Below, piece by piece: positions 1-8,280 of a stretch of 61,217 bases of DNA; the stretch's first letter is position 1; every line of letters begins with the position of its first letter. The notes beneath the pieces were generated by a model. The model saw only the letters and a list, made by a program, of their open reading frames with translations. It had not been told where the DNA came from and made no database searches. A program made the translations under genes and the position numbers. This stretch comes from Thioalkalivibrio sp. ALJ24. Its GTDB lineage: Bacteria > Pseudomonadota > Gammaproteobacteria > Ectothiorhodospirales > Ectothiorhodospiraceae. The stretch is from positions 1 through 61,217 of the forward strand of contig NZ_KB898735.1 in the NCBI RefSeq assembly GCF_000377785.1, given 5' to 3'.

Positions 1-275
1 GGAGGAGAACGCGATGTTCATTCAGTACATCCAGCCCGGCAAGCCGAACCAGAACGCCTTCATCGAGCGTTTCAACCGCACCTACCGCAACGAGGTCCTG
101 GATCTCTACCTGTTCAACGATCTCGAGGAGGTCCGCGAGATCACCCACTGGTGGGTGATCGACTACAACGAGGAGCGGGCGCATGACGCCCTCGGCGACC
201 TGCCGCCGGTCATCTACGCCCAGCTCCACTCAACCGCCGAGGACTCTAAAAATGAATGGTCCTCTTGACGGGGAA
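1..275 (+). mobile_element. IS3-family insertion sequence, right-hand fragment
   Basis: The window opens inside an IS3-type element, of which only the end of the transposase frame is present. Its outer boundary lies between the transposase stop at 268 and about 275-285, where the ABC transporter frame resumes. I cannot fix the terminal inverted repeat because the other end of the element is outside the window. The insertion removed the 5' part of the downstream secretion gene. Confidence 0.75.
2..268 (+). CDS. IS3-family transposase OrfB, C-terminal fragment
   Basis: This is the C-terminal end of a DDE integrase-core transposase. The frame is already open at base 2, so the start lies outside the window. 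It shows the strongly conserved IS3 segment [20 protein letters not shown], which carries the catalytic Glu of the DDE triad, followed by the usual WW-x-DYNxxRxHxALG tail near residues 50-65. The stop at 268 is close to the element's end. Family assignment is firm. Whether the full gene is intact cannot be judged. Confidence 0.85.
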   Translation, partial: EENAMFIQYIQPGKPNQNAFIERFNRTYRNEVLDLYLFNDLEEVREITHWWVIDYNEERAHDALGDLPPVIYAQLHSTAEDSKNEWSS

Positions 276-1393
276 GCTTACGGTATCGACACCCTCAAGT
301 CGATGGCGGTGGAGCCGCAGACCACGAAGAAGTGGGACGAGCAGCTGGCCGGCTATGTCTCCGCCGGTCTGCGGACCACCCAGCTGTCGACCGTCGCCCG
401 CGAGCTGATTTCGCTTGTGGGAAAGCTGGTGACGGTGGGCACGCTGTGGCTGGGGGCACGGCTGGTGATCGAGGGCGACCTGACCGTCGGCCAGCTGATT
501 GCCTTCAACATGCTGGCCGCGCGTGTCGCCCAGCCGATCATGCGTCTGGCCAACATGTGGACCGACTTCCAGCAGGTCGGGATCTCCATGCAGCGGCTTG
601 GCGACATCCTCAATGCACCCACGGAATCCTCGTTCGCCAACCGCAGCAGCCTGCCCCGTCTGGACGGGCGAATCGAGTTCGACCAGGTGCATTTCCGCTA
701 CCGGCCCGACGGTCCCGAGGTGCTGCGCGGGGTCAGCCTGGAGATCCCGCCCGGTCAGGTGCTGGGCGTGGTCGGCCGCTCCGGATCGGGCAAGAGCACC
801 CTGGCGAAGTTGATCGGCCGGATGTATGTGCCCGAGCGCGGGCGGGTGCTGGTGGATGGCACCGACCTGGCGGTGGCCGAGATCAGTTCGCTGCGCCGCC
901 AGATCGGCGTGGTGCAGCAGGAGAACATGCTCTTCAACCGCAGTATCCGCGAGAACATCGCCCTGGCCAGCCCGGGGGCACCGCTGGAACGGGTGATGGC
1001 GGCCGCGCGCCAGGCCGGGGCCCACGACTTCATCCTGGAAACCCCCGAGGGCTACGACACCGTCGTTGGCGAGCACGGTGGCACGCTTTCCGGCGGTCAG
1101 CGCCAGCGCATCGCCATTGCCCGCGCCCTGATGAACGACCCGCGCATCCTGATCTTCGACGAGGCGACCAGCGCGCTCGACTACGAGTCGGAGCGCGTCA
1201 TCCAGCAGAACATGGCGCAGATCGCCCGTGGTCGTACGGTCATCATTATTGCCCATCGGCTCAGCGCCGTACGTCGGGCTGACCGCATCATCGTCATGGA
1301 CCACGGCCAGATCGTCGATCCGGGACCCACGACAGCCTGGCCGAGCGTGACGACGGCATTTATGCGGGCCTGTTGCGCCTGCAGCAGACCTGA
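270..1393 (+). pseudogene. type I secretion ABC transporter (permease-ATPase), 5'-truncated and frameshifted
   Basis: This is the inner-membrane ATPase of a type I (HlyB/LapB-like) export system. The remaining frame holds the end of the membrane domain ([12 protein letters not shown] onward) and a full nucleotide-binding domain: Walker [10 protein letters not shown] near 772-798, signature LSGGQRQR near 1087, Walker B with [12 protein letters not shown] near 1147-1182, and H-loop IIAHRLS. The N-terminal peptidase-like domain and first helices are lost to the IS3 insertion. After GQIVDPG (about 1326) the frame slips. A one-base deletion restores the usual ending [22 protein letters not shown] and a stop at 1391-1393, 11 bp before the HlyD start. 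Both lesions make function very unlikely. Confidence 0.85.
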
Positions 1394-1404
1394 GGGAGGG
1401 TGCC

Positions 1405-2829
1405 ATGGGGATGCGGCGCAGCGCATGGCAGGACCTCAAGGGGCGCTATCGGTGGGCCTTCGCCATCGCCTGGGGGCGCCGGCGGGAGATGGACCCGCCG
1501 CGACGGGTGCCGCACGAGCAGGAGTTCCTCCCGGCGGCCCTTTCGCTACAGGAGACGCCGGTGCACCCGCTGCCGCGCGTCATCATCGGTCTCATCCTGC
1601 TGCTGGCGGTGCTGGCCGTGGTGTGGGCCACCCTGGGGCGCATGGACATCGTTGCGGTGGCCGAAGGCAAGGTGGTGCCGGACGGGCGTACCCAGACGGT
1701 ACAGGCCACGGAGACGGCGAGCGTCAGGGCCATCCGGGTACGGGACGGGCAGCGCGTCGAGGCCGGAGATGTCCTGATCGAACTCGACTCGACCCTTTCG
1801 ACCGCGGATGTGACGCGCCTGAGCCGGGAACTGCTGTCCGCCCGCCTGGCTGCGGCGCGTTCCGAGGCGTTCCCGGAGGCTCTGGACGGCGATACCGAGC
1901 GGCCGGTGCTGCAGCCGGATTTCCCCGCGCCTGAGGATGTTCTGCTTGTGGAACAGCGGGTGTTGCGCGGCCATGTGCATCACTACCGCGCCCGCATGCA
2001 GCAGCTGGATGCGGAGATCGCGCGCAGGCAGGAGGAGATCGCTGCGGCGGGCGCGATGGTGGCCGGGCTGGAACAGACCCTGCCGATCATTCGCGGGCGC
2101 AGCAATGATCTGTTGCAGCTATCGGACGCGGGCATGGCGGCCCGCCACGAGCAGCTGGAACTGGAACAGCAGAGCATCGAGGCCGCGAACGCCCTGGACG
2201 CGGAGCGGGCACGGCGCTCGGAGGCGGAGGCAGCGCTGCACGAGGCGCGCGAGCAGCGCCGAACCCTGCGTTCGGAAAGCCGGCGAGAAGCCCTGGACAT
2301 CCTCCACCAGGCGCGTTCCGAGGCGGAGTCCCTGGAGCAGGAGCTGATCAAGGCGCGGCGGCGTGACGAACTGATGCGCCTGCGTGCGCCGGTGACCGGC
2401 ACGGTGGAACAGCTGGCGGTCCACACGGTGGGTGGCGTGGTGGAGCCGGCCCGGCCGTTGATGACCGTGGTGCCGGAGGATGCCGAGGTGATGGTGGAGG
2501 CGACCCTTCCCAACAAGGACATCGGCTTCGTGCGGCCGGGCCAGACGGCCGAGGTGAAGCTGCAGACCTTTCCTTACACCCGTTACGGCACGGTCGAGGG
2601 CGAGGTGCTCGATGTCTCGCAGGATGCGGTTCAGGACGAGCAGCAGGGACTGGTCTTCGTCGTGCGCGTGCGCCTGGATCGCAACACCGTCAACGTGCAG
2701 GGGGACTCCGTGCGTATTGCCCCCGGCATGATGGCTACCGTGGAGGTGAAGACCGGCAAGCGGCGCATCATCGAATATTTCCTCACCCCTTTGCTGCGCG
2801 CCGCGCGCGAAAGTCTCAAGGAGCGCTGA
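1405..2829 (+). CDS. HlyD-family periplasmic adaptor (membrane fusion protein), type I secretion
   Basis: This 474-residue protein would link an inner-membrane ABC exporter to an outer-membrane TolC-like channel. It has a cytoplasmic N-terminus, one transmembrane helix at about residues 58-77, a lipoyl-like half ([26 protein letters not shown], shown in two parts by the conserved Gly and Glu), a long coiled coil at about 145-320, and a beta-barrel half ending in the family tail [16 protein letters not shown] strong GGAGGG ribosome site lies 6-8 bases before the ATG. Its ABC partner directly upstream is broken, so the adaptor is probably an orphan unless another exporter supplies the ATPase. 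Confidence 0.92.
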   Translation: MGMRRSAWQDLKGRYRWAFAIAWGRRREMDPPRRVPHEQEFLPAALSLQETPVHPLPRVIIGLILLLAVLAVVWATLGRMDIVAVAEGKVVPDGRTQTVQATETASVRAIRVRDGQRVEAGDVLIELDSTLSTADVTRLSRELLSARLAAARSEAFPEALDGDTERPVLQPDFPAPEDVLLVEQRVLRGHVHHYRARMQQLDAEIARRQEEIAAAGAMVAGLEQTLPIIRGRSNDLLQLSDAGMAARHEQLELEQQSIEAANALDAERARRSEAEAALHEAREQRRTLRSESRREALDILHQARSEAESLEQELIKARRRDELMRLRAPVTGTVEQLAVHTVGGVVEPARPLMTVVPEDAEVMVEATLPNKDIGFVRPGQTAEVKLQTFPYTRYGTVEGEVLDVSQDAVQDEQQGLVFVVRVRLDRNTVNVQGDSVRIAPGMMATVEVKTGKRRIIEYFLTPLLRAARESLKER

Positions 2830-2842
2830 GGCGGCAGGGGGC

Positions 2843-3793
2843 TCAGCGTACCTGGCGGACTTCGTCGCGACGGAAGGCCCAGGTGCGGGTGATGACCAGT
2901 TCGTCGTATTCCTCGCGCATGGCCTCGGTGAACGGGGCGTAGGGGGCGCCCAGTTCCACGATGCGGATGGCGGCTTCGTCGAGCACGGGTTCGCCGGAGC
3001 TGCGCGCGACCTGGACGTCCATGAGTTCGCCTTCCGGATTCAGGCGGACCGACAGGACCAGGCTGCCGGAAAGGCCCTGCCGTCGGGCCTCGTCCGGGTA
3101 GTTCACGTTGCCGACACGTTCCACCTTGTCGATCCAGGCCTGGAGGTAGGCCGCCTCCGGTGCGCTGCGCGCCGACAGGCTATCGAGATAGCGGGTGCGC
3201 TGGCCGCGCGCGGAAAAGCTCTGACGTTCCTCCGCCGGGGCTGCGCGGGCGCTTTCCAGTCCGCGGTTCATCAGGGTGGCGGCGTCCGGGCGCGGTTCGG
3301 CCTCGGGGGACTCGATCGGTTCCGGTTCGGCGATCTCGGGCGGGGCCGGTTCGGGCGAGTCTTCGGCCTCGATGGTGTCGGGTTCCGGCTCGGGTTCGGG
3401 CGGCGAGGGCTGGGCCACCAGCGGGCCCGGCTCCGGCAACGGGGCGTCCACGCCCTCGGCTTCGGCCTCGCCGGTGCCTTCCTCGGCGGCCTCGGGTGCG
3501 GTGGCTTCCTGGTCTTCCGGGTCCTCGGCGCCGGCGTCCTGGTCGATCTCGGCGATGCGCTCGACCTCTTCCGGGGGTGTCCGGGCTTCGGGATCGGTGA
3601 CCCGGGTCACGTCCATGGGTTCGCGCGGGGTGGGTTCGGGCATGTCCACGGTGAAGCCGATCCCCATGATCACCAGCCCGTGGGCCAGCAGCGCGAGGAA
3701 GACCATCGTGGCGAAATGGTTCGGACGCGCGTGGGTGTGCTCCGACGCGGGTGCGGGTGCCGGGCGGTCAGGCTGGTCCTGGGGTGCGGGCAT
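2843..3793 (-). CDS. tonB: energy transducer TonB family protein
   Basis: This 316-residue protein transmits proton-motive force from ExbB/ExbD to outer-membrane receptors. It has a short cytoplasmic N-terminus, one membrane helix at about residues 28-47, a long Pro/Glu-rich periplasmic spacer (about 50-200), and a C-terminal TonB domain (about 220-310) with the typical YPxxARRxGxxGxVxLxxxLxxxG pattern and a conserved SSGxxxLDxAA segment. Its start overlaps the end of the Gx membrane protein by 26 bp. A tonB gene beside gshB and pilG is also the arrangement in Pseudomonas aeruginosa. No exbBD genes are in the window. Confidence 0.9.
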   Translation of the reverse strand: MPAPQDQPDRPAPAPASEHTHARPNHFATMVFLALLAHGLVIMGIGFTVDMPEPTPREPMDVTRVTDPEARTPPEEVERIAEIDQDAGAEDPEDQEATAPEAAEEGTGEAEAEGVDAPLPEPGPLVAQPSPPEPEPEPDTIEAEDSPEPAPPEIAEPEPIESPEAEPRPDAATLMNRGLESARAAPAEERQSFSARGQRTRYLDSLSARSAPEAAYLQAWIDKVERVGNVNYPDEARRQGLSGSLVLSVRLNPEGELMDVQVARSSGEPVLDEAAIRIVELGAPYAPFTEAMREEYDELVITRTWAFRRDEVRQVR

Positions 3794-4316
3794 GTGGGAG
3801 ATGGCGCTGGATCCGGCGATCGGCGAGTACGTGGGCCGTCAGTATACCGGTGGTGGCGCCGGCAATCAGTGCGGCCAGCCACAGCGGTGGCAGGAGTACG
3901 GGGAGGCCCGGGTGCGGGATGATCAGCAGCCAGGCCAGCAGGAACTGTCCGCTGACATGGGCCATGCCGGCGGCGATCGCCAGGCCGGTGGCGCCGACAT
4001 GCCGCGGCGCGAAGGGTGCCAGCAGGGCCAGCGCGGCCAGGGCGGCCAGGGCGCCGGTCAGCGAGAGCCAGAAGGCGGGGCTGAGCAGGGTCCCGAGCAG
4101 CAGGCTGCTGCCGACGACACGCAGCAGGGTGACCGCGACTGCGGCACGCCAGCCGAGGGTGAGCAGGGTGACCAGGGTTACGATGTTGGCCAGCCCCGGC
4201 TTGACGCCCGGCACGGGGCCCGGGATCGCGGCCTCCAGGACCTGGATCCCGATCGCAATGGCGGCAAGGGCCGCGATCTGGTGGTCGCGCCGGGAGTCGG
4301 GTGGGGCGGTGTTCAC
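3768..4316 (-). CDS. Gx transporter family membrane protein (heptaprenyl diphosphate synthase component I-like)
   Basis: This 182-residue protein is almost wholly hydrophobic with about five membrane helices. It carries the family block PGPVPGVKPGLANIVTLVTL near residues 33-52. The name comes from a distant family link; the transported substrate is not known. Proteins of this family often sit beside NusG-domain-II and ApbE genes, as here, which suggests a role with flavin-modified membrane redox complexes. The stop is 2 bp upstream of the NusG-II gene end and the coding order on the minus strand is apbE, NusG-II, Gx, tonB. Confidence 0.75.
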   Translation of the reverse strand: MNTAPPDSRRDHQIAALAAIAIGIQVLEAAIPGPVPGVKPGLANIVTLVTLLTLGWRAAVAVTLLRVVGSSLLLGTLLSPAFWLSLTGALAALAALALLAPFAPRHVGATGLAIAAGMAHVSGQFLLAWLLIIPHPGLPVLLPPLWLAALIAGATTGILTAHVLADRRIQRHLPHARTPGPA

Positions 4317-4318
4317 GG

Positions 4319-4699
4319 TCAGTAGTGGATGCTGTCCCAGGCGGGTTCCGCGCCTTCTACCCTCAGGGTCAGGCGGTTGGGCAGGCTGATGGCCATGTCG
4401 CCATGGGCCGAGAGCCAGCCGGCCCCCTCGCAGATGTTACGCGTGCCCGGGGATTCAGCGCAGCGCGCGCGTCCGGCCTCGAGCTCCACGCGGGTGGTCC
4501 CGGCGGGACCCTGCAGTTCCAGCAGGCGTGGGCCGTCCAGGGCTTCGTGCCGGGTGGGCTCGCCGGCCTGGGTAATTACCAGGGTCCGGGCGTTGTCATC
4601 CTCCCCCGGACTCCAGGCGAGGATGAAGGCCATCGCGACGAGGCCGGTCGCGGCCAGCGCAATCACCCCGTCGCCCCAGCGCAGTCCGAGGTCGGTCAC
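4319..4699 (-). CDS. NusG domain II-containing protein
   Basis: This is a small (about 126 residues) membrane-anchored protein with one N-terminal helix (VIALAATGLVAMAFILAW) followed by a soluble NusG-domain-II-like beta domain that includes CAESPGTRNICEG and WLSAHGDMAISLPNRL. The function is unknown; it commonly partners Gx and ApbE genes. I chose the GTG start at 4699 because its GTGA overlaps the apbE stop, giving a four-base translational coupling. The longer open frame runs back into apbE in another frame and has no support. Confidence 0.75.
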   Translation of the reverse strand: MTDLGLRWGDGVIALAATGLVAMAFILAWSPGEDDNARTLVITQAGEPTRHEALDGPRLLELQGPAGTTRVELEAGRARCAESPGTRNICEGAGWLSAHGDMAISLPNRLTLRVEGAEPAWDSIHY

Positions 4700-5760
4700 G
4701 GTGCCGTGTCGCCCTCCGGCCATTCGCGGATCTCGGGTTCGGGATGGCGGTCGCCGATCTCGACACGTTCGGCCATCGCCGGGGTGGCCTCGATCCGGCC
4801 GTCTGCCAGCACCACCAGCGCGTGGTCGATTCCGAGCCGTTCGGCGTACTCCGGCCACTCTTCCGGGCCGGCGATCATCAGGGTCGTGGCCGCGGCGTCG
4901 GCCAGGCCGCCTTCGTCGTGCAGCACGGTTGCCGAGCGGATGCCCTCGGCCGGGCGGCCGGTGCGTGGATCGATCACGTGATGGATACGTTCGCCTTCGT
5001 GTTCGTATCCCCGTTCGTAGTCGCCGGAGGTGAACAGGCCCTCGCCCCCGCCCAGTTCGATCCCGCCGAGGGTGCCGCCGTCCGGGTGCCGGATGCCGAC
5101 CTTCCAGTCGCGGCCTGCGGGGCGTCCGAGGGTCATCAGGTCGCCGCCGGCGTTGACGATGGCGGCTTCTACCCCGAGGTCGTCCAGCTGGTCGCGGGTA
5201 CGCTCCACCGCGGTCCCTTTCGCCAGTCCGCCGAAGTCCAGTTGCAGATCCGGGTGTCGCCCGGTCAGGCGCACTCCGGAGCGTTCGATGTCCTGCATCG
5301 AGGGCGGATCGTCCAGCAGCTCGGCGAGCGTGTCGTCATCCGGCGGAGGTCCGGCGGGTTCGTCCTGGTGGAAGCCCCAGGCCGCGATCAGCTGCCCCAG
5401 TGCCGGGTTGAACAGGCCGTCGGTGGCCTGTTCCACTGCGCGCCCCTGCTCGATCAGCGGCAGTACCGAGGGCGGGGCGCTGAATTCGCGCTTCAGGGGC
5501 AGCAGCTGGTTGGTGCGCCCCAGCGAACCTTCCTCCCAGGCATGCCAGGAGGCGTGCAGGATATCGAGCTCCGCCTGCATTTCACGCTCGATCTTCGCAA
5601 GATCATGTTCGCCGGCCGGTGCCACCGTCACCTCGACCAGGGTGCCGAAGGCCTGGAACTGCAGCTGTTCGGTTTCCGGTGCGCGGTCGCAGGCGCTCAG
5701 GAGAGTCGCGGCGGCCAGCGCCATCAGCGCCGGGGACAGGCGGGTGCGGGTCCGGTTCAT
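4696..5760 (-). CDS. apbE: FAD:protein FMN transferase (ApbE), lipoprotein
   Basis: ApbE attaches FMN covalently to Ser/Thr of target redox subunits such as Rnf and Nqr proteins. This 354-residue copy has a lipoprotein signal with lipobox LLSAC near residue 23, an FGTLVEVTV start to the mature domain, the family segment DFGGLAKGTAVERT, and INAGGDLMTLG-type motif (here IVNAGGDLMTLG). The conserved metal-binding region HHVIDPRTGRPA is present. The ATG start overlaps the gshB stop by four bases (ATGA). Its modification target is not encoded in the window. Confidence 0.92.
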   Translation of the reverse strand: MNRTRTRLSPALMALAAATLLSACDRAPETEQLQFQAFGTLVEVTVAPAGEHDLAKIEREMQAELDILHASWHAWEEGSLGRTNQLLPLKREFSAPPSVLPLIEQGRAVEQATDGLFNPALGQLIAAWGFHQDEPAGPPPDDDTLAELLDDPPSMQDIERSGVRLTGRHPDLQLDFGGLAKGTAVERTRDQLDDLGVEAAIVNAGGDLMTLGRPAGRDWKVGIRHPDGGTLGGIELGGGEGLFTSGDYERGYEHEGERIHHVIDPRTGRPAEGIRSATVLHDEGGLADAAATTLMIAGPEEWPEYAERLGIDHALVVLADGRIEATPAMAERVEIGDRHPEPEIREWPEGDTAP

Positions 5761-6704
5761 ACGCTCTCCCCCGTGATGAAATCGATGTAACGACCTGCGA
5801 GATCTCCGCCGCAGGCCGCGTCGAGCTCGCGCACGCCGGTCGGGGAGGTGACGTTGATCTCGGTCAGGCATTCCCCGATCACGTCCAGGCCGGCGAAATG
5901 GATGCCACGGTGGCGCAGCTCCGGCCCCACGCGGTCGCAGATCTCGCGGTCGCGATCGGTCAGCGGTACGGCTTCTCCGCGTCCGCCGACGGCGAGGTTG
6001 GCGCGCGATTCCCCGGGTGCGGGAATGCGGGCCAGCGCGTGGTCGAAGGGTTCCCCGCCGATCATGATGATCCGCTTGTCGCCCGCGGTGAATTCCGGCA
6101 GGAAGCGCTGCGCGATCACCGTGCGACGGTCGAAGGCTGTCATGGTCTCGAGGATCACCGAGGTATTCGGGTCGCCCTCGCGTACGCGGAAGATCGAGCT
6201 GCCGCCCATGCCGTCCATCGGCTTGACCACGATGTCGCCATGCTCGCCGAGGAATTCGCGGATGCGGGCCCGGTCGCGGGTGATCAGCGTAGGCGGGGTG
6301 CAGTCCGGAAACAGGGCGGTGAACGCCTTTTCATTGATGTCGCGCAGCCCCTGTGGCCGGTTGGAGACCCGTACCCCGGCATGTTCCGCGAGTTCGAGGG
6401 TGTAGGTGGCGTACACGTACTCGGCATCCGCCGGTGGATCCTTGCGCATCAGGATTGCATCGAAACGCTCCAGCGGGCCGGTGGTCGCGGCGCCGAGCTC
6501 GTGGAACGCCTCCGTGCGGTCGTGGACCTCTAGCGGCCGGCTCCGCCCCAGGGGCTGCCCGTCCTGTACCCAGATGTCCGACAGTTCAAGGTAATGCACG
6601 CGGTGGCCGCGGGCACGGGCGGCCAGGATCATCGCGAAGGTCGTGTCCTTGGCCGGCTTGATACCCGTGATCGGGTCCATGATGATGGCGATGGTACTGG
6701 GCAC
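5757..6704 (-). CDS. gshB: glutathione synthetase
   Basis: This enzyme joins gamma-glutamylcysteine and glycine using ATP in the cytoplasm. The 315-residue protein starts at a GTG and shows the N-terminal IAIIMDPI motif, the ATP-grasp core KPMDGMGGSSIFRV, the GGEPFDHALARIP segment and the C-terminal metal and glycine site ECLTEINVTSPTGVREL. Length and motifs are full. It is divergent from pilG with a 128 bp gap and heads the minus-strand operon that runs through apbE to tonB. Confidence 0.96.
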   Translation of the reverse strand: MPSTIAIIMDPITGIKPAKDTTFAMILAARARGHRVHYLELSDIWVQDGQPLGRSRPLEVHDRTEAFHELGAATTGPLERFDAILMRKDPPADAEYVYATYTLELAEHAGVRVSNRPQGLRDINEKAFTALFPDCTPPTLITRDRARIREFLGEHGDIVVKPMDGMGGSSIFRVREGDPNTSVILETMTAFDRRTVIAQRFLPEFTAGDKRIIMIGGEPFDHALARIPAPGESRANLAVGGRGEAVPLTDRDREICDRVGPELRHRGIHFAGLDVIGECLTEINVTSPTGVRELDAACGGDLAGRYIDFITGESV

Positions 6705-6832
6705 GCTAGTGAGGCCTTTTCGTGATCCGTGTCAGACGAGTATGCCATGCGCTGAAATAGTGCTGCTTCTTGTTTGTGTATCCCGCGGGACTTCGTTAGA
6801 TTCGATCCTGCATTCAGCCTTGGGGGGGTAAG

Positions 6833-7255
6833 GTGTCTGACGCGCCTGCGGAAGCCGACTCGGCCACCGAGTTTCAGGGAGTGAAGGTGATGGTGATCGA
6901 TGACAGCAAGACGATCCGGCGGACCGCCGAATCCTTGCTGCAGAAGCACGGCGCCGAAGTGGAAACCGCGGTGGATGGCTTCGAGGCCCTCTCCAAGGTG
7001 GCCGATTCCCGCCCTGACATCATCTTCGTCGACGTAATGATGCCCCGTCTCGACGGGTATCAGACCTGCGCGCTCATCAAGAACAACAAGCAGTTCAGGG
7101 AGACCCCCGTCATCATGCTTTCCAGCAAGGACAGCGTGTTCGACAAGGCCAAGGGGCGTGTCGTGGGGTCGGAGGACTATCTCACCAAGCCCTTCACCCG
7201 GGACGACCTCCTGGATGCCATGCGCAAGTACGCGCATCAGGAAACCCCGGAATGA
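6833..7255 (+). CDS. pilG: twitching motility response regulator PilG (CheY-like)
   Basis: This is a single-domain receiver of the Pil-Chp system. It has the acidic pair at VIDDSK, phosphoacceptor Asp67 in IIFVDVMMPRLDG, and the conserved Lys in YLTKPF. In Pseudomonas, PilG is phosphorylated by ChpA and promotes pilus extension and cAMP production; that role is inferred here. It starts at a GTG behind a G-rich ribosome site and leads the operon pilG-pilH-pilI-pilJ-chpA-CheW. A short N-terminal extension (about 16 residues) precedes the receiver domain. Confidence 0.93.
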   Translation: MSDAPAEADSATEFQGVKVMVIDDSKTIRRTAESLLQKHGAEVETAVDGFEALSKVADSRPDIIFVDVMMPRLDGYQTCALIKNNKQFRETPVIMLSSKDSVFDKAKGRVVGSEDYLTKPFTRDDLLDAMRKYAHQETPE

Positions 7256-7303
7256 ATCCACCGCGATCGCGTCGCGTGTACCAAACCAGGAAAGCAGAAC
7301 GCC

Positions 7304-7669
7304 ATGGCCCGTATCCTCATCATTGACGACTCTCCGACCGAGATCCACGTCCTGCGCACCATGCTCGAGAAGAATGGGTATACGGTGTCCTCGGCCGCCA
7401 GCGGGGAGGAAGGTCTTGCCGCCGCGAAGGCGCAGGTGCCCGACCTGGTTCTGATGGACGTGGTCATGCCCGGGCTGAACGGTTTTCAGGCCACCCGGGA
7501 GCTGTCCAAGCAGGAAGAGACCGCCAACGTCCCCGTGGTGGTGGTCAGCACCAAGGATCAGGCGACCGACCGTGTGTGGGCAATGCGCCAGGGAGCGCGG
7601 GACTACATCACCAAGCCGGTGACCGAAGAAATCCTGCTGAAGACGGTCGAGAAATACCTCTCGGCATGA
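7304..7669 (+). CDS. pilH: twitching motility response regulator PilH (CheY-like)
   Basis: This second stand-alone receiver of 121 residues has IIDDSPTE at the acidic pocket, phosphoacceptor Asp52 in LVLMDVVMPGLNG and the Lys of YITKPV. In Pseudomonas, PilH acts on pilus retraction and as a phosphate sink for ChpA. The stop overlaps the pilI start as ATGA, which implies coupled translation. Confidence 0.93.
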   Translation: MARILIIDDSPTEIHVLRTMLEKNGYTVSSAASGEEGLAAAKAQVPDLVLMDVVMPGLNGFQATRELSKQEETANVPVVVVSTKDQATDRVWAMRQGARDYITKPVTEEILLKTVEKYLSA

Positions 7670-8244
7670 AGGTCGACACCACCACGCCGTTCGCGCTTCT
7701 GGCGAGCCTCGATCGCGAGAGCCAGCGCATCAATCGCGAGTATCGGCGCGACACGACGGAAGGTTGGCGGGGCGTTCTGCTGGCCGTGGGGCAGTTTCGC
7801 TGTCTGGTGGATATGGAAGCCATCTCCGAAGTCACCGACCCCATGTCGCTGACGCGCGTCCCGCTGGCCGACCCGATGGTCCTGGGAGTCGGCAACCTGC
7901 GCGGGCTGGTGCTGCCGGTTTTCGATCTCGGCCGCCTGTTGCTCGGGGAGTCGCTGACCGGTGACAGTTCGCGCCAGCGCATCGTGGTGGCGCCGCAGGG
8001 GCAGGGCATGGCGGGGTTGCTGGTGAGCCGGGTCGAGGGGATGCGCAACTGCGCCCCGCATCAGCGTCGTCTGGAGGTGGATGTGCCGGAGGCGGCGCGT
8101 CCCTACGTGACCGGCGGGTTTGATCTGGGGCACCGGATCCACCCCGTGCTCGATCTGGACCGGTTGTTGAACGACACGGGGCGGTTCTCGGGGTCGGAAG
8201 CGGCGGAACCAACCGAAGGCCAGCAGCAGGCGGTCGCCTCCTGA
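7666..8244 (+). CDS. pilI: CheW-like adaptor PilI
   Basis: This 192-residue adaptor couples the receptor PilJ to the kinase ChpA. The CheW domain is visible from about residue 33 (VLLAVGQFRCLVDMEAISEV) and includes the NLRGLVLPVFDLGRLL core and LVSRVEGMRN. I chose the ATG at 7666 because it overlaps the pilH stop; the longer open frame upstream only re-reads pilH. The spacing to pilJ is 36 bp, with an AGGGAG ribosome site. Confidence 0.9.
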   Translation: MKVDTTTPFALLASLDRESQRINREYRRDTTEGWRGVLLAVGQFRCLVDMEAISEVTDPMSLTRVPLADPMVLGVGNLRGLVLPVFDLGRLLLGESLTGDSSRQRIVVAPQGQGMAGLLVSRVEGMRNCAPHQRRLEVDVPEAARPYVTGGFDLGHRIHPVLDLDRLLNDTGRFSGSEAAEPTEGQQQAVAS

Positions 8245-8280
8245 CGGGGCGGCATCACCGTTACAGGGAGTCAACGCACT

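Noticed and set aside
3276-4325. 349-residue plus-strand frame opposite tonB
   Set aside because: Its Gly/Ser content mirrors the Pro/Glu spacer of TonB on the other strand.
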